From Hippophae tibetana (lineage: Eukaryota > Streptophyta > Magnoliopsida > Rosales > Elaeagnaceae), in contig CM072801.1 of the NCBI GenBank assembly GCA_037013495.1, forward strand, positions 14,375,501-14,439,500: 64,000 nt of DNA. The letters run 5' to 3'. The notes beneath the pieces are model-generated. The model was given only the letters and a program-made list of their open reading frames with translations, had not been told where the DNA came from and did not search any database. A program made the translations under genes and the position numbers. How positions within the stretch are numbered: the stretch's first letter is position 1; each line of letters opens with the position of its first letter. Shown here piece after piece: positions 38,598 through 52,300 of the stretch.

Positions 38598-40842
38598 AAT
38601 GTGAAGAGATTAAGGGAGTGTAACTGATTGAACCGTTTCTTCTTATTAAAGGTGTTTGGTAGTTTCTATGAAAAACGGTTTTAAAATTTTGATAAATATT
38701 ATTTGTGTTTTTATAAAAAGTAAGTAATCATTACATTATTGAGAAAGAGTTTATTATACATGCTTATCCTTTAAATTTATTATCATTATTAAATTAGTAT
38801 ATTTATTTTAAAAAAATTCATTACCAAAAAAAAAATAGTTATAATATTGAAAGGTAATTATCGTTATCCTCGTTTGTGTTTTGTTATTATATCAATGTCA
38901 CCCTCTAAATTCAATTAGTTCTTCTTTGTTTTGGGTTATTATCATTAATATTTTTAAATAGTTAACTAAGTTAATTTTCTATTCAATGATCTATTTTTCT
39001 TTTCAATGAATCTGATATCAAATTGTGATAAGTTATTATTATTTAAAGATAAATTTTTAATTTTTTTATTAAAATATTGTTTTAACTTTATATTTTTTTA
39101 ATGTTTATGTTCATATAGAATTGCAGTTAGTTTCTTTATATTCATTTTTTTATTTATCAGTTTTATCAGTTTTATAAATATTATAAACATATAATTAATT
39201 ATTCAAGATCTTTAATTGACTTAAAATTATAATTATTATATATGAATTTAATGAATTTATCTCGATTTTTTTACGTTATTCGTATTCTTTTATTATACCT
39301 AATATGTCTCAATTTATTCAAGTTTTAATTTCGTCTTATCATTTGTTTTGCTCATATCTAACTTAATAGTCGCGTGATAATTCATCTTTGGTTTTCTAAT
39401 TTACAAATAATGAGTTAGTTTATGTTCAATAAGTACGTTATCGATAAGCCTATTCGAAAGAAAAGCATATTATAATGCACCAATCGTTTTTTCTAAAATA
39501 TGTACTAATAATTTATATAATTTGGCATAATTTATAATTTCTCAACTTTAATTTTATTTACTTTTTATTGATTTTAGACTTCGTTATTATTATTTAAATT
39601 TTATTGCAGATTTGAAAAAAATGAAGATTCAAAATTTTAGAAACATATCATTTAAGGACTCTCAAATCTAAACGAAGATTTATTTAAATCAAATTTAAAT
39701 TAATATTTTTTTAGCATAAGTAAATATAAAGATGAAAAAACTTGTATGGATCTGTGTAGTTTTAAAATCATTAGTCTTAATGTTTTTTTGTTTTATTAAA
39801 TTGTATACTCTTATGTAAATTAATGAATAAAAATATTTCAAATTATCAGTCAAAAGAGGTTTTTAGATGTTTTTTTTTGTAGATTGTTAACAAACTGAGA
39901 TAATTAAATTAAATTCCCATCAATTTTATCTTTGAACAATATCTTTCTTTTTTTGCGTATTTTTTTAAATTGATTTTATTTTAAATTTTAATTACAACCA
40001 CATTAGTGACTTATAAAATTGAGATTAATATAATTTTGATATTTGTTAAAAGTAAATTAACAATCCCTGAGAACAATACTCTACTATAAAATTATAATAT
40101 TGTACACTTGCACTTTTGCACCGATTAGGTATCAACTTATTAGAAATAAGTTTCATGATTAACATGTAAATGGTATTGCATAAACTAATCAGTCTTAGTT
40201 GCAACATATTCCTAGGATAGTCAACCTTTCGAATGAGAAAAATGTGTAAAAAGTTTAAAGCCAATAAAATCCTATCATACTTGGAAAAACTTTTAAAAAC
40301 TTCAATGATATCTGGTTCAACAATATACCAAAAACATTGGAAGAAAACAATCAAAAAACCATCGAGATTGGGGGACTTAAAATACTCAAGTTCTCATAAA
40401 GTTTCATAAATTTCATGATCAAATACATCTTAAGTAAGGATTCATTATAAGATGAACTTACTTTGGTTTTCATAGAGCCAATCAGTATCAAAATTCCTCG
40501 GACCAAAAGTTTGAAAGAGATTTTAAAATAGTTGAAAGTAATTCTCTTCATGCCTTCTTGGCTAGTAACCTAAGACCCATCTTCATTCTACAATCTTCTG
40601 ACATAGTTTCTCTTCTTATGGTTGGACATCATAGCATGAGAAAAATTATTATTTCAATTTTTCTCTTGAATCCATTGGACTCTTGACCATTCTCTCGATA
40701 TACATGCTTCTTGTTTAATAGCTTGTTCTAGTGAAGCAAGGTATGGAAGTAAGCATTACTATCATAAGGGTGAATTTGTTCGATTGAAGTTAGAGTTATC
40801 TTAAGTTGCTTTATCTTTAAAGTCAAATTCCTACACACCCTT
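38598..40842. other. AT-rich intergenic DNA
   Basis: 3' UTR of the DUF3110-like gene, then AT-rich DNA. About 38650-38760 is a fragment of the MITE family seen at 46990 and 52323 (shared TTTTAAAATTTTG and TAAAAAGTAAGTAA). No genes recognised. Confidence 0.55.
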
Positions 40843-41699
40843 TGTTGGAAAAGATGAAGTTTATTAAAAAATTTAGTAAAGCCTTATCCCACATTGCTTT
40901 TTTACAATACTTAAAACATGTATAAATAGTGAATAGTTGGCTATTAGGATTGGGCCCTAAGGGGTACCCACTTTTGTGGAAGGGAAAAGAACCTAGACAA
41001 ATATGATACCACACATACACGCGCTGTTGTTGTCATCGTCCGTCCGATCGACCGGCCGTGCCGAGTCGAGTCCGAGTGTGTGTGCGTATGTGTGAGGTGG
41101 TATTTTATTTTTTGGAAAAATATTTTTTTTAAGGAAAACTTTTCCACTTAGAAAAATGGTTGTTATATATATATTTTTTCTCAGAAAAATGATCGTTATT
41201 TTCTTTTATCAGAATATGACCGTTAAATGGTCATTTCTCTTCTTTATTCAAAAAAATAGTCATTGCTCGTATTTATTCTCAAAAATGTCTGTTACTCGTC
41301 TTTACTCTCAAAATAGCTGTTACTCTTCATTACTCAGAATAGTTGTTACGCTCTTAATTCCCATACATTATCGTTATTATCATAATTGCCACACGGTTTC
41401 TAAAACCTATAAAAAGAGGGCTTCAACTCTCAAATTTTACACAACAATCTGCAATCTCATCTCCCTACAAAAAACAATTCTCTCTGCAATTTTATGTTTT
41501 TTTTAGTTTTCCGAGCAACAAATTTTCAGGTGTACCATTCCAGTCTTCATTAGTGCAATGAAGTTCTGAGATAGAGATTAAGATTCTGGGTTGTTTTATC
41601 CTAGGGACGACAGGGCTGTGTTTGCTTGCACAAATTGGGCAAAGCCGCAAAACGTCTTAAAGAGAGCGACCTAGTCCACGACTCAACCCAAGCAGTTCA
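40843..41699 (+). repeat. 5' LTR of the copia element
   Basis: Starts TGTTGGAAAAGATGAAG and ends AAGCAGTTCA, followed by TATCAGATTATCGG, a weak match to the initiator-Met tRNA primer site. It holds a CpG-rich block at about 41026-41078 and CCTATAAAAAGAGG at 41406-41420, the probable LTR TATA box. Confidence 0.6.
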
Positions 41700-41779
41700 T
41701 ATCAGATTATCGGTAATATTGTTTCAGTACTGTTATTAACAAACTTGTTTCAACAATTTTAAGACGAATTCTATCTGCA

Positions 41780-42640
41780 ATGACTACTGAAATGCTAACT
41801 GTTGATCTAAACAAACCTTTCCGTTTTGAGGGACTACACTTTAAAAGATGGAGATAAAAAATGTTGTTTTTTTTAACCATGAAAAAGTCGTTTATGCTCT
41901 TACTATTGAAAAACCAATACAATCCAAACCTCCTATCGAAGCTGCAACTAAGGATTTAGACACCTGGATGGAAAATGATTTTCTATGCAAAAATTATATT
42001 CTTAACGATTTAGCTGATGACTTGTATGATTATTATAACTGTGATAAGTCTGCTAAGGAAATTTGGGAAGCACTTCAAAAGAAGTATGACACTGAGGAAG
42101 ATGGAACTAAGAAGTATGCTGTCAGTAGATACATGAAGTTTCAAATGATTGATGACAAATCAGTGGAAGCTCAATCACACGAACTGCAGAAGATAGCACA
42201 CGAAATAACTTCTGAAGGTATGACTTTAGATGAACAATTTCAAGTAGCTGTTATAATAGATAAATTACTCCCTGCTTGAAAAGATTTTAAGAATACACTT
42301 AGGCATAAAACTAAGGAATTTTCTTTAGAAAGTCTTATAACCCGTTTAAGAATAGAAGAAGAAGCCTGAAAGCAAGACCAAAGAGATGAAATACTCGTAG
42401 TCTCAAATACCAGTACCAATAAGAAACCCTCATCTATAATTCTGAAACCTAAAGGTAGAAATATGAAATCTCATAATCGTAATAATAACCAAAACCATAA
42501 CCATCAGAATAGAAATAGAAACTATCCTTCCCAGAATGGACCTCAACCCCCTTAAGGAATAACACATTCATGTGTTATAGTTGTAACAAACCTGGCCACT
42601 TGGCTAGGAAATGCCAGAACATGAATCATCCTGCCCCACA
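41780..42640 (+). pseudogene. Copia gag remnant
   Basis: Begins MTTEMLTVDLNKPFRFEG at 41780, with a frameshift near 41850 before the frame at 41848-42279 (DLADDLYDYYNCDKSAKE, LQKIAHEITSEGMTLDE). Stops at 42279, 42369 and 42554. The zinc knuckle CYSCNKPGHLARKC (about 42573-42615) keeps all four ligands. Confidence 0.85.
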
Positions 42641-42689
42641 GGTGAACCTTATCGAAGATCAACTTATTACTATGATTTCTGAAGTCAAT

Positions 42690-42815
42690 TTTGTTGGTGG
42701 ATCCGATGGGTGGTAAGTGGACACCGGTGCTTTTCGCCATGTCTGTTATGATCAAGACATGTTCAAGTCCTATTCTGATTCTGAGGACAAGATAGTGTTG
42801 CTGGTACTGGTGAGG
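42690..42815 (+). pseudogene. Copia protease remnant
   Basis: The frame reads GGSDGW, stop, VDTGAFRHVCYDQ: the stop precedes the active-site Asp-Thr-Gly and a frameshift follows near 42800. Confidence 0.75.
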
Positions 42816-44030
42816 TGGTATTGAAGTTTACCTCTGGAAAGACTGTCATCTTGAAAGATGTCCTGCATACTCCAGAGATGAGAAAAATTTTAGTTTCAGG
42901 CTATCTTCTTAACAAAGCTGGGTTTACTCAAACTATAGGGGCTGATTTATATACTATAACTAAAAATAATATATTTGTTGGGAAAGGGTACGCCACTGAT
43001 GGCATGTTCAAATTAAATGTTGAAATCAATAAAACCTCTTATTCTGCTTATATGTTGAGTTCTTTTAATATTTGGCATGCTAGACTTTGTCATGTTAATA
43101 AACGCATAATCAAGAACATGAGTAGCTTAGAACTAATTCCTAAACTATCTATAAATGATTTTGAAAAATGTGATTTTTGTAGTCAAGCTAAAATAACCAA
43201 AACTTCACATAAATCAGTAGTTAGAGAATCTGAACCTTTAGAATTAATTCATTCTGATATATGTGAACTTGATGGAAATTTAACAAGAAATGGAAAACGC
43301 TATTTTATAACTTTTATAGATGACTGTTCAGATTACACTTATGTATATCTAATGAAAAATAAAAGTGAAGCATTTGATATGTTTAAAATAGTTATGACTG
43401 AGATTGAAAATCAACTTAACAGAAAAATAAAAAGGTTTCGAAGTGATAGAGGCACCGAATATGATTCCAATATCTTCAATGATTTTATAAAACTCATGGA
43501 ATCATTCATGAAAAAACTGCACTCTATTCTCCTGAAATGAATGGCAAAGCTGAAAGAAAAAATAGAACTTTTACTGAATCAGTTGTTGCAATTTTATTAA
43601 ACTCTGGTGTTGCTTCCCATTGGTAGGGAGAAATTTTATTAACTGTTTGCTATGTGCTAAATAGAGTGCCTAAATCTACAAATAAAATTTCACCCTATGA
43701 AATTTTGAAAAATAAGAAACCTAATTTAACTTATTTTAAAACTTGGGGTTGTTTAGCCTATGTTAGTATCCCTGATCCTAAAAGAAATAAACTTGCTAGT
43801 AGAGCATATGAATGTGTATTCATAGGATACAATGTGAATAGTAAAGCTTATAAATTCTATGACTTAAAAGATCATGTAGTTATAGAATCAAATGATGCTG
43901 ACTTCTATGAACATAGGTTTCCCTTTAAATTTAAAAATAGTGGGGGCTTGTCTTCTAGTAGTTTACCCATAACTAGAACTAGTGAACAAACTGAAGAATT
44001 AAACACTGAAATTAGAAGAAGTAAATGAGC
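42815..44030 (+). pseudogene. Copia integrase remnant
   Basis: The zinc-binding part FNIWHARLCHVNKRI...KCDFCSQAK keeps its His and Cys ligands; the core has HSDICELDG and FRSDRGTEYDSN with the first two catalytic Asp. A frameshift near 43500 and stop at 43626 break the frame, which resumes at 43654-44028 (NRVPKSTNKISPYEIL, KTWGCLAYVS). Confidence 0.85.
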
Positions 44031-44039
44031 TTGAACCCT

Positions 44040-44990
44040 TAAGGATTTTGGGTCTGATTTTTATGCTTATACCTTAGAGGAAGATCCCCAAACTCTTAAA
44101 GAAGCATTATCTTCTTTAGATGCCAACTTATGGGAAGAAACCATAAATGATGAAATGGACTCACTTGAGTATAATAAGACTTGGCATTTAGTTGACTTAC
44201 CTCCTGGTTGCAAAACCATTGGATGTAAATGGATACTAAAAAAGAAATTAAAACCCGATTGTACTATTGAAAAATACAAAGCTCGTCTTGTAGTTAAAGG
44301 GTATAGGCAAAGGGGAAATGTAGATTTCTTTGATACCTTTTCACCAGTTACACGAATAACTTCCATACGTGTACTTTTCTCTCTCGCTGCTATCCATGAT
44401 TTAGTAGTACATCAAATGGATGTTAAAAATGCTTATTTAAATGGTGATTTAGAAGAAGAAATTTTTATGAATCAACCTGAAGGTTTTGTTATCCCAGGTC
44501 AAGAAAATAAAGTTTGTAAATTAGATAAATCTCTTTATGGTCTAAAACAAGCACCTAAGCAATGACATGAAAATTTTGATAATCTAGTTATCTCACATGG
44601 ATTCAAAATAAATGAAAGTGACAAATGCATTTATTATAAATTAGAAGATAATATTTGCATTATTATATGTTTATACGTGGATGACATGCTTATTTTTGGA
44701 TCAAATATTTATGTTGTGAATAATGTGAAAACGCTGTTAAGAGCTAATTTTGATATGAAAGATCTCAGAGAAACGAGTGTAATCTTTGGTATAAAGATAA
44801 TTAGGTCTGAAAAGAGAATTTCTCTAGATCAATCTCACTACATTGAGAAGATCTTAAAGAAATATAATTACTTTAACTGTAAACCTGCATGTACTCCTTA
44901 TGATTCTAATGTAAAGTTGTTCAAGAACACCGGAGACGGTGTTAGACAAACTGAGTATGCGAGCATCATTGGTAGCTTACGTTACGCTAC
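44040..44990 (+). pseudogene. Copia reverse transcriptase remnant
   Basis: WHLVDLPPGCKTIGCKW, KARLVVKGYRQRGNVDFFD, QMDVKNAYLNGDLEEEIFM and [13 protein letters not shown] with the catalytic YVDD intact; one stop near 44563 (after LKQAPKQ). Confidence 0.88.
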
Positions 44991-45504
44991 TGATTGCACT
45001 AGATCAGACATAGCTTATGTTGTGGGACTACTATGTAGGTTTACCAGTAGACCTAGTGTAGAGCATTGGAATGCTATTGAAAGGGTTATGAGATACCTTA
45101 AGAGAACTATGAACCTTGGGTTACATTATAAAAAGTTTCCCGCTGTTTTAGAAGGATACAACGATGCAGATTGGAACACTTTATCAGAAGACTCCAAAGC
45201 AACTAGCGGCTATATATTTAACATAGCTGGTGGAGCTGTTTCTTGGAAGTCTAAGAAATAGACAATATTGGCTCAATCTACAATGGAGTCTGAAATGATA
45301 GCACTAGCCACTGCTAGTGAAGAAGCAGGTTGGCTAAGAAGTCTGTTAGCTGAGATCCCTTTGTTGAAAAGATTGATACCAACTGTCTTGATCCACAGTG
45401 ATAGTACCGCGACTATTGCAAAGATTCATAACCGTTATTACAACAGCAAGATACGACAGATACGTCATAAGCATAATCTAAAAGATTGGTTGATAAAAGG
45501 CTAA
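44991..45504 (+). pseudogene. Copia RNase H remnant
   Basis: [39 protein letters not shown], then a stop at 45261 and continuing frame AQSTMESEMIALATASEEAG, SDSTATIAKIHN. Typical C-terminal copia RNase H. Confidence 0.85.
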
Positions 45505-45905
45505 AGAAATCCATAGATAACTCCCTCCAAAATAGTTCTTAAAGAGAAAAGTGTTATCATAGACTTATAAGTGCAACATAAACCTAGTGCTCGGTTGATG
45601 TGAGACTTCAACACTCCCCCTCATATCGATTTCCGACCGAAAATATGGAACGTCTCCTCCTCACACCGGCGTAGGCTATGGATTTTTTCAAAAGCACCTC
45701 TTATTCATAAGTAAACACAAATGAGTAATACGAGTCTATTTTTTTCACGAGAAAAGAGAGTATAATGCTTTATTTTAAAGTAAAAAGATCACAGGTTAGA
45801 TTTCTAGTTTTTTCAATTATTCACTCATAAAATACATATTATTCGTAAACTTTTAAATATAATATTTTTTAATTGATTTATATTAAAATAAATCAAGTAA
45901 TATAT

Positions 45906-45936
<31 letters not shown>

Positions 45937-46312
45937 AAGAAAATGATGAAAATATAATATTATGAAAAATAAAAAAATAAAAGAAATTATTAGAAAATAT
46001 ATAAATATTTTTTTTTTTGAAAATCACTATCTAAAAAAATATTATCCAACCACAAAAACATTAGGAATTATTTAAAAAAAATTATAAAAATATAAATAAT
46101 TTTATATATTACAACAATATTATAATTATAATTTTTTATTAAGTATAATTATATTACAGATTCATTAAATATAGAATTTTATGTCCCACAGGCTACAAAT
46201 AAATCAGACACGCATGTCCCGAAACCGAAAGTCACTGCTGCTTTTTAAAACAATGTCTTTGATCGCCATTTTCTTCTAAATTCTAACAATTTATTAAACC
46301 ACGAATGTTAAA
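45505..46312. other. Spacer between copia element and BTB gene
   Basis: AT-rich with a (TA)n run at 45909-45937. Upstream region of the BTB gene at its right end; no other feature recognised. Confidence 0.6.
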
Positions 46313-49300
46313 ATGGAACAACAATACGCGAAACCGAACCGTTCGTGCGGACCGCAAATGAAAATTACGATTGATACCTCACAGCACTCCGACAATGATC
46401 GGAGCAGCGGTGAGCTTCGCGCACTGGATTGCAATCGCACTTCGCTCTGCGATCATATTCAGATAGAGGGATTCAATTCCGGTTCGTTTTCCGATGTCGT
46501 AGTCCACGCTATGGGCTCAACTTACTGCCTTCACCGTCTTATTATCTCTCGCAGCTCTTACTTCAGGTCCTAAACCAAATTCACCATTTACATCTATTAT
46601 AATGTCTCTTTCAATTTTCAATTGGTTATATGTAGTAATTAAATTAAAACCAGTGGTGTTTATTCAGAATATTATGTGTTTTACTTCTACTTATTTTTTT
46701 ATTTTTTTGAAAATTTTCCTTCTGGGTTTCTTAAGCTATTAGAAATTTGTAGTCTGTGTTAATTAAGTAGTAGAGTTGTATAAATAAGTAGTAGAAATGT
46801 GATTTTATTTTATTTTTTATTTTTACATTTTGTTGCATCTTATTCAAGTTGTCTCTTCTGCTACTCTGTAATTGACCATTTCTGTATATATATTTTTAAA
46901 TTTTTTATATTTTGTCAATGCATTTAAATGTTAAATGACCTGTACTGAAGTTGTATTATGACGTCATGTTATGGTTTATAAAATTAACGTTGGTTTGGAA
47001 CTCCTTCTCCTTTTAGTGGAAAGTAGTTTCTAATAGTACAAGTCACTTCTTAAGATGTTGGGCAATCTCCAAGAAAAGTGCTTCCAAAATTTTGAGAAGC
47101 ACTATTAATGCTTTTAGGAGAAGCAATGCTTACTTTTAATATAAGTGGTTTTAGATGCATGCTACACTCAAAACTACTCTCAACATTTTCATCCCAAAAC
47201 ACCTAAATGATTATCTTAAAACCACTTTTAATCAAACCACTTCATTTTAAATCACTTTTCTTGAAACCTCTTCTAAAGAAAAACATCCAAAACGGACCCT
47301 AAGTTAATTGGAGGTCATTGTGCTATAACTTTTTGTTTTCCTCCTTTCAAGTGCCTCTTAACATGTATGTCTTGAGATGAAAATAGGCGAAATGAACTTC
47401 ATATAAAGTGGTAAAAGGAGAACTAGAGGAATGGGAAAAGATCAGTAGATATGGAAGGTGTTTTTCTTTCAGTGAAATTGTTGCCCCATAATATTCTTTT
47501 ATTTGCACTCAATTACAAAAAGAAGCAGCGAGAGAAATGTGCACACATTAATAGTTTCGATCATAGTAGCTTGTAGAGTTTATGCGTATGCACTTAGATG
47601 ACCTAATTATTTGTTAGTTAGGAGGTGCTTAAACTAATAGCCTTGTGTTACCTATGCAATTTTATGTACTTCCGTCTAAATGTGCCTGGCAGGAATATGC
47701 TTCAAGGTCCTTGGAAAGAAGCAAATGCTCCGATTGTCACCTTGCATGTGGATGATAAGAATGTCAATGATGAGGCAATTGAAATGGCTCTGGCATATCT
47801 ATATGGGCATCACCCAAAGCTCAATGACAATAATGCATTTCGTGTTCTGGCTGCTGCTTCTTTTCTTGACCTTCAAGTTATTATTTTACTAATGAGCAGA
47901 AATGATGGTTTATATTCCTTCCCCTTGTAGATCTGGGTTTCTCTGCCTACAATATACATGACACTTCTTAATTCTTCCATGCAGGATCTATGTGCAATAT
48001 GCACAGATTTCATTATATCTGAGCTGTGGACTTCAAACTTCTTATCATATCAGGTTCAAGAGCTTGCATAGACTCTATATGCTATTCTGTTTATGCTACC
48101 TTTTTTTAATACTTGAGACTCCTATATTTAAGGTATTTGCGGAGAGCCAAGACTATGGCATACATGGACAGCGTGTAAGGAGTGCTTGCTGGGGCTGCCT
48201 TTGTCAAAGTGGTGCAATGGAGTTGAAGGGGGTAAAATATTTTATTATTAGCATGTTGATGTAGGTTGGTTTAATGACGTCTTTTTCATGTTTTTTTTCT
48301 TTTCCTAGTTTCCCTCTAGGAGATATATATTATGATTATATACGAAAATATTTGATAGACAGATGAAACAAAGAAAGCCAAAAAAAATCCTAGAAAGTAT
48401 TCTTGTCGAACTAAAATTTTTATATTGCTTTTCCAGTCTTTTAGGGCTTTTTTTAATTGATTTCAATTTAGAGAACTATAGTTAATTCTCACGTATTAGC
48501 TTGAATTCCTGCATACCTTCCGTGTGAAAGTAATAATATGCTGTGTAAAAATAGGACTATAGCTCCTATTTTCCTTCAGCAGATGAGATGATTTTATAAG
48601 CAAATTTTAGTTGATAGATGAAGCAAAGGAAACCAGAGAGTCCTATGAAGCACACTTGTTGGCCTAGAACTTTTAAAATACTGATATTGCTTTTACAAAT
48701 TTTAGGATTTTTATTTATTTTAATTTTTTTTTTGGTATTAGCTGTTTTCAATTTACAAGAATGTAGCTCTTTCTCACGTTTTTAGCTTGAATTCATGCAT
48801 TTCTTATGTGTAAATTTTTTAATATTCTTATAAGATGATTATACAAGAATATTTCTCCTATTATAGTCCTGTTTTTTTTTCAGCAGCTAAGATAATTATA
48901 TAAGCAAATATTAGTAGACAGAGATGAAGCAAAGGAAGCCAGAGAATCCTAGAAACTAGGAAGTTCTTTTGTCTAGCTAGAATTTTTATTTACTAATATT
49001 TGTTTTCCAGTCTATTTAGGATTTTTTTTTTATAATTATTTTCAATTTACAAGACCATAGATAATTCTTTCTCACTTTTTAAGCTTGAATTCATGCATAC
49101 CCTCTGTGTGAAATTTATAATATTCTTATAAGATGATTATATGTATACAGGAATATTTTTCCTAATTATAATATGGTGTGGCAAAATAGGACTATATTTG
49201 CTATTTTTCCTTCAGCAGACAAGATCGTATGGGCAAATATTAGTAGATGGATGAAGCAAAGGAAGCCAAAGAGTCCTAGGAAACACACTTGCCTGTGGAG

Positions 49301-52300
49301 AACTTTCAAAATACTAATATTGCTTTTCCAATTTTTAGTATTATTTAAATATTAGCTGTTTTCAATTTACAGGAACATAGCTCTTTCTCATGTTTTAAAC
49401 TTGAATTCATGCATACCTACTGTATGAAGTTCATAATATTTTTACCATGGATAGGTGCTTCCTAAACTTTCTTGTCAAACCTTGCATGGACTACTGACAT
49501 CTAATAAACTCTGGGTGCCAAGTGAAGAGAAAAGGTGAGCATTGACCACTCTAAGTCAGCTGGTTGAGCAAATAGAATCTCTATTAAGATGGTTATTACC
49601 ATGCTTTTTAACTTTATAACAGGTTTGAACTTGCATTGTTCACATTCCTTGCTAAAGCAGCTATGTGCGAACAAGAACATTCTGAGCAAGTAAATACCGG
49701 TTCTGAGGAAGGGATTGAAACTCATTCTGATTCTTCTAATTCAAAGGGAAAGAATCTGATTGATAAAAGATTGGAATCAGAACAGGGATGCCTGGTTTTG
49801 AAGGATAATACAGAGGGCCATAATAATGCTCTTAATCTTCTGGTTGAGCTTGCTGACTGCGTTGTTGATTTCAAAACTGGGGTTACCAATTCCAAAATAC
49901 AGCTGCAACAAGATTCTTGTCCTTTGTCAAAATTCAACTCAGGATACTCACGCAACATGGAAGGTTCATCATCGAACAATGCATGTTTAGGTGCAAACTC
50001 AAAAAAATCCTCAAGTTCTTATGCTGAAAATCCAGTCAATGTTGGAGCTAGTGGATTGAAAGTCAATGGAGTAACTCTAGATGGGCCATCTGATGAAGGA
50101 TATTGCTGTCAATTAAATAATATTTGTTGGTTCAACGAGGATGACCCTTCAAGGCATTGCACTTCAATGAACTCTTCCAACAATGATTTAATATCAAATG
50201 ATTGGGGGAGATGTGGCATACCTACTTTGTCATGCAGTGGAAGAGATTTTGGTAGAAGACAACTTAAAGGCTATGCTAAAGGTAACCTTCAGGGTCATGG
50301 AGAGGAATATGATTCATTTGTCAACATATTTGAAGGAGATTCTATTTTATACTGCAACATGTCCTTTGAGGCACTTCTGAATGTGAGAAAGCAACTTGAG
50401 GAATTTGGATTCCCATGCAAAGCCGTAAATGATGGTCTTTGGATGCAGGTCTGTTACAACTTTCATCTTTTTTTCATTACCGATTTGTTTGTGACAATAA
50501 ATTAAATTTTGCATAAAGATTTTTGTTCAGATTTTGATAACTATCAGCTCTGACTATCCAATTTTCATTTATTATCTATGCAGTGTTAAGTTGGTTGGAA
50601 AAATATACACGTTTATATTTAAATGGTCAGTTGGTAACTACATTTTTCCGAAGTACTGTAGACAAACTATTTGTACATACCATCCTAAATGGACATTTTT
50701 TCCTGAATTTTGTGAATTTCTCCCTGCCTTTGCTTTAGTTTAATAGATTTCCAAAATTGGTTTGTTTTGGTTATCAATAGATGCTTTTAAGCCAGAGAGT
50801 ACAAGAAATTGGTATCAGCACTTGCAAGAGTTGCTGTTTAACAAGTAATGCATGTGTTTGTCAACAATCGTTTGGGTGTGTAATTGGATATTACATGCAA
50901 GAGCAAGCTCAAAATAATTCTCTAAGCAACTCAGGAAACGTTTATGTTGCTGAATCTGCTACAGGTGATGGAAATGCCTTTAGGCCTGTTAGGGTGCCTG
51001 TTAGGGGGCCTATTGATGGGCTTGCAGGTATTGGACATGGAACTACATTTGTTCCAGCTGCTGCATGGCCTCCAACACGCTTTGTCTTCTCCCGTGTCCC
51101 TTTTGGTGTGGGCAATAGATATTGCCAGCAATCTCTTGCTAATGACGATTCAGAGGGCAGAGCTGATCACAATGGAGATCTGAACAAAGATGGGTTGACA
51201 GCTTTGGTTAGGCTAAGCCAAGGAGGGAGCCAGTCAGCTAATGGTCAGGGAGAGCAATTAGATAGAGGGTATGAGATGGATATGCAAAATAGTGTATCTG
51301 GAACTTCCATGGCAGAACCAAGCACGAGTGGTGTTCCTCTACATATGCTAGAGTCATCAGGACATGCAAGTTGCATCCAGTGGGAGAGCACAAACAGTTC
51401 GTCCATATCATTGGATATGAAAACTCCTTTAAGCGATTTCCCTCCTTTCCGGTTTGGGTATGTTAGCTACTAGTTTTTTTTCCTTCCAAATTTTTTGTAT
51501 TGTCATTAATGGGCTTCTTTCACAACCTTTGATTATAAATTTAAACTGCATCAAATATGTTGCTTGAAATTGTTCTTAGTATTAGGATTTTCCGATTCTG
51601 GTTCTACAGGGTGCAGTTTGACTTTGAAGATGTGCATAGGCTCAATGATGGACAAGTCAAGCACTCTCCAGAATTTTATTATGCAGGCTCGTTATGGAAG
51701 GTGTTTAAGTCTCTTGCTAATTGTTTTCTGTTGTGCTTGTTCTTCTATGTGTCATTCCATTTCCATTTGCCCATTTTCTGATTTGTAAATGACTGTATCT
51801 GCATAAATCTAGGTAAGTGTACAGGTTTTTAATGATGAAGATCCTCAAGGGCGTCGAACTCTTGGTACTGCTCTGAGCCAAAAGTCTTGAAGCATGCCAT
51901 ACTGATTTTTACAATTGTAATAGAAATCGTGTTGTTAGATTGATTTTAGTTTTATGTCATATGCTATTTCAGGATTATTTATTCACCGGAGGAAGGCAGA
52001 TATTACCATTTCTCTGAGAAAGGTTTGCCCCTTCCTTGTTTTCTTAATATCAGATGGTTTGTTTTATTCAGAGTCATGTGGTTTTCGGTTTGAAAGAAAA
52101 TCATTCTTTTTTCTGTTTCATTGTTACTCAAGTGCCTAAGATTGAAATTGCTTTTCTGGTTTTGATGTCTCACCAATTCAATTCAGGTTCATATGTTTGT
52201 GGACACCCGAGAAAAGGTTACAGCTCGCTATCAGGTAATATATGAAGCAAACATTTGCTGTTAATTTAGGGTCTGTTTGTTTGTGCTTTTGTTAAAAATG

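Larger units (their letters stand above)
40843..45510 (+). mobile_element. Ty1/copia retrotransposon, one LTR, decayed
   Basis: 5' LTR 40843-41699, gag, protease, integrase, RT and RNase H in the plus strand in the copia order, with at least eight stops or frameshifts. After RNase H no second LTR was found; the sequence beyond 45510 is unlike 40843-41699. Not autonomous. Confidence 0.8.

Noticed and set aside
41156-41506. 116-codon plus-strand frame
   Set aside because: Lies inside a copia LTR in a low-complexity stretch before the LTR TATA box.
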